From the NCBI GenBank assembly GCA_023437865.1, contig JAEZFE010000340.1, positions 1 to 12,352 of the forward strand: a stretch of DNA of 12,352 nt. Direction: 5' to 3'. Below, one piece after another: positions 7,693 through 12,352 of this stretch (position 1 is the stretch's first letter; each line of letters opens with the position of its first letter). The notes below the pieces were generated by a model. It worked only from the letters and a program-made list of their open reading frames with translations, searched no databases and had not been told where the DNA came from. Both the position numbers and the translations under genes were made by a program. This DNA comes from Pseudomonadota bacterium (lineage in GTDB: Bacteria; Pseudomonadota; Alphaproteobacteria; Rhodospirillales; Magnetospirillaceae).

Positions 7693-8094
7693 ATGAGCGA
7701 TAGGGCGAGCGGCATTCCGGAACGGCGCACCTGGTCCAAGGGCACTGTGATCTTCCGCGAGGGGGACGCGGCGGCCGAGGCCTATCTGGTGCAACAAGGT
7801 AGTGTGCGCATCTTCAAGACGGTCAATGGCCGGCGCATCACCCTGGGCGTAGTCAAGCCGTTCCAGATCTTCGGCGAACTGGCGCTGTTCGACGACGGCG
7901 TGCGCATGGCCGCCGCCGATACCGGTGAGGATACCGTTGCGCTCGTGCTGTCCAAGATGACGATCCGCGACATGCTCGACGATGCGCCGGTGGGGCTGAA
8001 CACGGTGATCCAGTCGCTGGTCGCCACCATGCGCTCCATGGGGGACGAGCTCGCCGCCGCCAAGGCGCGGGTCCTGGAGCTGGAAAAGGCCTGA
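7693..8094 (+). CDS. Stand-alone cyclic-nucleotide-binding (CRP/FNR sensor-type) domain protein
   Basis: The 133-residue protein is a single cNMP-binding beta-barrel domain followed by a helix. Residues 16-58 match the early strands (GTVIFREGDAAAEAYLVQQGSVRIF). The phosphate-binding cassette is FGELALFDDGVRMA (60-73), with E62 and R71 at the positions that contact the cyclic phosphate and ribose in CRP; the Ser/Thr usually following the Arg is M72. The last 30 residues are a helix with coiled-coil character (MGDELAAAKARVLELEKA). There is no HTH domain, so it is not a CRP-type transcription factor; it may dimerise and act on a partner protein. The ATG at 7693 is preceded by a G-rich ribosome site. 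It diverges from the patatin gene and converges on the receiver-like gene. The cyclic nucleotide bound, if any, is unknown. Confidence 0.88.
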   Translation: MSDRASGIPERRTWSKGTVIFREGDAAAEAYLVQQGSVRIFKTVNGRRITLGVVKPFQIFGELALFDDGVRMAAADTGEDTVALVLSKMTIRDMLDDAPVGLNTVIQSLVATMRSMGDELAAAKARVLELEKA

Positions 8095-8142
8095 GGCGCT
8101 GTGCGCTGATCGGCCCGACGCGGTTCGGTGGCGGTTGAGTCC

Positions 8143-8172
8143 GCGGCAAAGCCGCCGAGGGGCGAGGGCTTT
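8143..8172. terminator. Possible shared terminator between convergent genes
   Basis: The 76-base gap between the convergent stops holds GCGGC-AAA-GCCGC (8143-8155). Overlapping it is a wider pairing, AAAGCC (8148-8153) with GGCTTT (8167-8172), which ends in a short T-run on the plus strand and reaches into the stop codon of the receiver-like gene. It could serve both transcripts, but stems and T-runs are short. Confidence 0.3.
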
Positions 8173-9112
8173 AGGCGGTCCGCAGCACCGGGGGTGCCGC
8201 CGGCACTGGGGCCGGCGCACACATGGCGGGCGTGGGACTGCCCAGGGAACGGCTGGTCGCCTTGGACAATTGGGCCAGGCGCTCCAGCTCGCCGAATGGA
8301 ATGTGGCCGGGGTCCTGATCCACCTTGCGGGCGATCTCCAGCAATTCGGCCACCGGACCGGTATGGACCTCGGTGGGGGTGCCTTTCATGCGCCGGATCA
8401 TATCTTCCGCCGCGATCGACAGGCGCTGGGTATAGGGCACAAGGTGCTGCGGGTCGGTGGTCATGCCGTCGCGGATGGACGCGTGAATATGGGTGACCAG
8501 CCAGTCGATCTGCACCGCGTGGCGTTCAATCTTCATGCGGTTGAGCGTCACCGCCGTCTCGGTCACCGTACGAGCCAGCCGAGTGCCGTCGAGACCGGTC
8601 TCGGACTTGATCTTCAACGGGTTGGGCACCTCCAGCATGGGCGCCGAGTGGGTCTCGAAGGCGCGCGCCTTGGTGCGGCGGTCGGGGCCGGTGTAGTCGT
8701 GGGTGACCACGAATGGCTTACGGGCGCGCGCAAGCTTCTCGATGCGCATGATCAACTGATCGGGCGCCACCGGGGTCAGCAGCAGGTCGTCGGCCCCCGA
8801 ATCGATGACGCGCTTGACGTAATCCGGATCGGCGCTGGCCAGCAGCGTGATGACCACTAGGAACGGGTTGCTACCCAGGCGCTGATTGCGCATTTCGCTG
8901 ATCAGGAAGCCGGAATCGTTGTTTTCCAGCTCGGACGAGACGATCAGCAGGTCGATAGTATCTTGCTCGATAAGATCGTGTAGCTTTACGAAACTTGCGG
9001 TATCGGTGATCGTTCGAAAGCCGATTGAATACAAAGCCGCACGAAGGCCTGTGCGTACCATGGGACTGGGATCGGCGATAACCAATCGGACGTTTTCAAA
9101 CGACTGGGACAA
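8171..9112 (-). CDS. Degenerate receiver-domain protein with helical C-terminal region
   Basis: The 313-residue protein begins with a CheY-like fold (about 7-130): NVRLVIADPSPMVRTGLRAAL, the IDLLIVSS strand and DSGADDLLLTPVAP. The phospho-acceptor Asp position holds S59 and the conserved Lys position holds T113; only one Asp (D14) remains of the usual acidic pair. It is therefore probably a pseudo-receiver not controlled by ordinary phosphorylation. After a linker with YTGPDRR (140-146), residues 165-290 look helical and match no output domain I recognise, and the last 20 residues are Pro/Ala-rich. There is no DNA-binding domain. The frame opens with TTG at 9112; an in-frame stop lies nine codons further upstream with no ATG between. 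The next ATG (M18) would remove the first strand, so TTG is preferred although no strong Shine-Dalgarno is seen. Family placement is firm; function is unknown. Confidence 0.88.
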   Translation of the reverse strand: MSQSFENVRLVIADPSPMVRTGLRAALYSIGFRTITDTASFVKLHDLIEQDTIDLLIVSSELENNDSGFLISEMRNQRLGSNPFLVVITLLASADPDYVKRVIDSGADDLLLTPVAPDQLIMRIEKLARARKPFVVTHDYTGPDRRTKARAFETHSAPMLEVPNPLKIKSETGLDGTRLARTVTETAVTLNRMKIERHAVQIDWLVTHIHASIRDGMTTDPQHLVPYTQRLSIAAEDMIRRMKGTPTEVHTGPVAELLEIARKVDQDPGHIPFGELERLAQLSKATSRSLGSPTPAMCAPAPVPAAPPVLRTA

Positions 9113-9147
9113 TTTTAGGTCGAGCCGCTTTCTGTTTCGTCACAGGG

Positions 9148-9170
9148 TGTTCAAAACTTGTTCACACTTG
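9148..9170. promoter_or_regulatory. Helically phased direct repeats in the receiver/pyrB divergent region
   Basis: TGTTCA occurs at 9148-9153 and again at 9159-9164, exactly 11 bases apart and so on one face of the helix. ACTTG is likewise repeated at 9156-9160 and 9166-9170. The patch is AT-richer than its surroundings and lies about 35-60 bases upstream of the TTG start of the receiver-like gene and about 130-155 bases upstream of pyrB. It could be an operator or part of divergent promoters: TTCACA at 9161-9166 resembles a plus-strand -35 box. Chance is also possible. Confidence 0.25.
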
Positions 9171-9241
9171 CGGTCTCCGACCTAAGTATGAGCGGCGTCA
9201 CTGTACTAATTCGCGGCGCCCAGGTCACCCAGTGAATTCGC

Positions 9242-9277
9242 ATGGCCTTCGCGCGGCAGCCGCTTGCGGGGACGTAA
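9242..9277 (+). other. Possible 11-residue leader ORF upstream of pyrB
   Basis: ATG at 9242 opens a short frame encoding [11 protein letters not shown] and ending in TAA at 9275-9277, 25 bases before the pyrB ATG. Its last codons overlap both alternative hairpins of the pyrB leader, the layout expected if ribosome position influenced the fold. No strong Shine-Dalgarno precedes it and short ORFs arise easily by chance, so it is a hypothesis only. Confidence 0.2.
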
Positions 9278-9284
9278 GCCCCGC
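9262..9284 (+). promoter_or_regulatory. Two mutually exclusive hairpins in the pyrB leader
   Basis: GCGGGG (9266-9271) pairs perfectly with CCCCGC (9279-9284) around a seven-base loop. The overlapping GCTTGC (9262-9267) can instead pair with GTAAGC (9274-9279), with one G-U pair. The two folds cannot coexist. No U-run follows the second hairpin, so it is not a classic pyrimidine attenuator, but it lies 18 bases before the pyrB start and could act on translation. Confidence 0.3.
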
Positions 9285-9302
9285 CATATAGTTCCGGCCA
9301 TC

Positions 9303-10252
<950 letters not shown>

Positions 10253-10253
<1 letters not shown>

Positions 10254-11548
10254 TGCCCCACCGCACTCCTGCCGGCCAGGTCGCCTATGTCAACGCGCGC
10301 CTGCTCGATCCCGCCACCGGCCTCGACGCCATCGGCACCTTGCTCACCAGCGGCGAGTTCATCACCGCCTTCGGCCAGGACGTGACCGCGCCGCCCGGTT
10401 ACACCGTGGTGGATTGCCAGGGTCTGTGCCTGGCGCCGGGCCTCGTGGACATGCGCGTGCAACTGCGCGAGCCGGGCGAGGAGCACAAGGAAACCCTGAA
10501 ATCCGCCGGCGAATCGGCGGTGGCCGGCGGCATCACCTCCATGGTGTGCCTGCCCAACACCGATCCGGTGATCGATGAGGTGGCGACGGTCGAATTCGTC
10601 GCCCGCCGCGCCCGCAAGATCGGCCTCGCCAAGGTCTATCCCTACGCTGCCGCCACCAAGAAGCTGGAGGGCCTGGAGCTCGCCGAGATGGGCTTCCTGA
10701 TGGAGGCCGGCGCGCTGGCCTTCACCGACGGCACCAAGGCTATCAAGGACGCCGGCATCATGCGCCGGGCGCTGTCCTATGCCGCTACCTTCGGCGCAAT
10801 GATCGTGCAGCACCCGGAGGAGCCGTCGCTGGCCTCGGGTGGCGCCATGAATGCCGGCGAGCTGGCCACCCGCATGGGCCTGTCGGGTGTGCCGCGCGTC
10901 GCCGAAGTCATCATGCTGGAGCGCGACATCCGTCTGGTCGAGATGACCGGCGGTCGCTACCACGCCGCCCATGTCAGCACCAAGGAAGGCGTCGAGGTCA
11001 TCGCCAAGGCCAAGGCGCGCGGCCTGCCCATCACCTGCGACACCGCGCCGCCCTATTTCGCACTGAACGAATTGGCGGTGGGCGATTACCGCACCTTCGC
11101 CAAGCTGAGCCCGCCCTTGCGCACCGAGGCCGACCGCCAGGCCATCGTCCAGGCCATCAAGGATGGAACCATCGACGCCATCGGCTCGGACCATGCGCCG
11201 CAGGATTCCGATTCCAAGCGCCAGCCCTTCGCCCAGGCCGAATTCGGCGGCGTCGGCCTGGAGACCCTGCTGCCGGTGACGTTGGAACTCTTCCACAATG
11301 GTCACCTCGGCCTGCTCGACGCGCTCAAGCTGGTGACCTCGGCCCCCGCCGACCTGCTGGGGTTGAAGGCTGGCCGGCTCAAGGTGGGCGCCGCCGCCGA
11401 CCTGATGCTGTTCGACCCGTCGCGCGCCTGGAAGGTCGATCCCTACCAGTTCCGCTCCAAGTCCAAGAACTCGCCGTTCGACGCTCGCCTGGTCCAGGGC
11501 ATGGTCGTCCGCACCGTGGTGGATGGCCGCTCGGTGTTCGTGAAGTGA
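10253..11548 (+). CDS. pyrC: Dihydroorotase-family protein lacking the HxH metal motif (PyrC or PyrC'-like)
   Basis: This 431-residue amidohydrolase follows pyrB with a one-base overlap and belongs to the type I dihydroorotase family: PGLVDMRVQLREPGEEHKETL (62-82), PNTDPVID (101-108), FTDG (157-160), QHPEEPSL (186-193), AHVSTKEGVEVI (239-250), IGSDHAPQD (310-318) and FGGVGLETLLP (331-341). Active enzymes carry DxHxHxR at the first motif; here it is D66-M-R68-V-Q70-L-R72, so both metal-binding His are gone, as is the His after DHAP (Q317) and the PHH motif (PPY, 266-268). D159, H187, H240 and D313 remain. In Pseudomonas a catalytically dead PyrC' is a structural partner of PyrB, and the same role is plausible here, with an active dihydroorotase elsewhere. 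Annotation as an active enzyme would be unsafe. No Shine-Dalgarno is seen, consistent with coupling to pyrB. Confidence 0.93.
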
Positions 11549-11581
11549 TGAGTCTTTCGGGTTCGCCCTCAGGCGCCGGGC

Positions 11582-11596
11582 GCGGCCTCCGGCCGC
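11582..11596 (+). other. GC hairpin in the pyrC-plsY gap
   Basis: GCGGCC-TCC-GGCCGC is a perfect 6-bp stem, 34 bases after the pyrC stop, followed only by TT. A second small stem, GGCCC-TCAAT-GGGCC (11623-11637), covers an alternative upstream ATG of the plsY frame. The 121-base gap could partly terminate or process the pyrBC message; neither stem has a U-run. Confidence 0.25.
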
Positions 11597-11669
11597 TTGG
11601 CTCACGTTCGCATAAGCTTGCGGGCCCTCAATGGGCCAGTCCCTCGGCTTCGCCTCGCTCCGGTGCCCG

Positions 11670-12260
11670 ATGATCGAACTTATCGTTAGTGCAGTCGCGG
11701 GTTACCTGCTCGGTTCGGTGCCGTTCGGCCTGGTGCTGACCAAGGCCGCCGGGCTGGGCGATATCCGCCAGATCGGCTCGGGCAATATCGGCGCCACCAA
11801 CGTGCTGCGGACGGGCCGCAAGGGTCTGGCGCTCGCCACCTTGCTGCTGGACGGCGGCAAGGGGGCCATCGCGGTGGGCCTGGCCTGGGCTTTGGCCGGC
11901 CACGATGCCGCCCTGGTCGCCGGCTTCGCCGCCGTGCTGGGCCATAACTTCCCGATCTGGCTTGGGTTCAAGGGTGGCAAGGGCGTCGCCACCACGCTTG
12001 GCACGCTGATCGCCGCTGCCTGGCCGGTGGGCCTGGCCGCCATCGCCACCTGGCTGGTCACCGCCGCGCTGTTCCGCATCTCGTCGCTATCGGCGCTGGT
12101 GGCGCTGGCGCTGTCGCCGGTTTTCGCCTGGTTCCTGATGGGGCCCCAGACCGCCGCCATGGCCGCCGGCTTGGCCGTGCTCGGCTTCATCCGCCACAAG
12201 GCCAATATCGCCCGGCTGCTGAAGGGTGAGGAACCGAGGATCGGGAAGAAGAAGGGCTGA
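11670..12260 (+). CDS. plsY: Glycerol-3-phosphate acyltransferase PlsY (acyl-phosphate type)
   Basis: PlsY is the inner-membrane enzyme that acylates glycerol-3-phosphate from acyl-phosphate, giving lysophosphatidate, the first step of phospholipid synthesis in the PlsX/PlsY route. The 196-residue protein is very hydrophobic, with about five transmembrane segments (about 2-24, 52-76, 80-97, 108-134, 139-172). It has all three cytoplasmic motifs: GSGNIGATN (36-44), GHNFP followed by FKGGKGVATTLG (91-111), and RHKANIARLLKGEE (175-188), plus a basic tail. The ATG at 11670 (MIELIVSAVAGYLLGSVPFG) gives the usual family start directly before the first membrane helix. An in-frame ATG at 11631 would add 13 residues and sits in a hairpin. 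Neither start has a clear Shine-Dalgarno. It lies 121 bases after pyrC on the same strand and may be partly co-transcribed. Confidence 0.97.
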   Translation: MIELIVSAVAGYLLGSVPFGLVLTKAAGLGDIRQIGSGNIGATNVLRTGRKGLALATLLLDGGKGAIAVGLAWALAGHDAALVAGFAAVLGHNFPIWLGFKGGKGVATTLGTLIAAAWPVGLAAIATWLVTAALFRISSLSALVALALSPVFAWFLMGPQTAAMAAGLAVLGFIRHKANIARLLKGEEPRIGKKKG

Positions 12261-12352
12261 AGGTTCCGGTACTCTTCCGTATTACCTTCTCTTTGTCACT
12301 GGTCCTACCAGCCCACTCATCCTAAATACCCCCTACGGTCCAAGCTTATGGG

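Overview
This window reads as ordinary chromosomal DNA from a high-GC alphaproteobacterium. The protein sequences and the gene set suggest the Rhodospirillales, possibly close to Magnetospirillum, but that assignment is inference from memory, not from a search. I see no phage, insertion sequence, CRISPR array, tRNA or rRNA. Coding density is high, and the longest stretch without a gene is about 190 bases (9113-9302).

Left half, mostly minus strand: the 5' part of rnr (RNase R, cut by the window start), a small secreted DUF4142 protein, one small Lys-rich gene on the plus strand, then topA (topoisomerase I), dprA (DNA-processing/uptake protein) and a patatin-like lipid hydrolase. Read on the minus strand, patatin-dprA-topA are 31 and 48 bases apart and look like one transcription unit. 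A short plus-strand gene for a stand-alone cyclic-nucleotide-binding domain diverges from the patatin gene. It converges on a minus-strand gene for a degenerate receiver-domain protein that starts with TTG.

Right half, plus strand: pyrB (aspartate carbamoyltransferase) and pyrC (dihydroorotase family) overlap by one base, and plsY (acyl-phosphate glycerol-3-phosphate acyltransferase) follows. pyrB-pyrC-plsY-dprA-topA-rnr is, as I recall, a common gene run in alphaproteobacteria. Here it appears split into two oppositely oriented blocks, with the patatin, cNMP-binding and receiver genes between them.

The best leads are modest. The PyrC protein has lost the HxH metal motif. The receiver protein lacks the phospho-acceptor Asp and the conserved Lys. 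The separate cNMP-domain and patatin genes resemble a split form of the fused cNMP-patatin proteins. The pyrB leader carries a tiny ORF overlapping two mutually exclusive hairpins. I did not find a convincing entirely new system.
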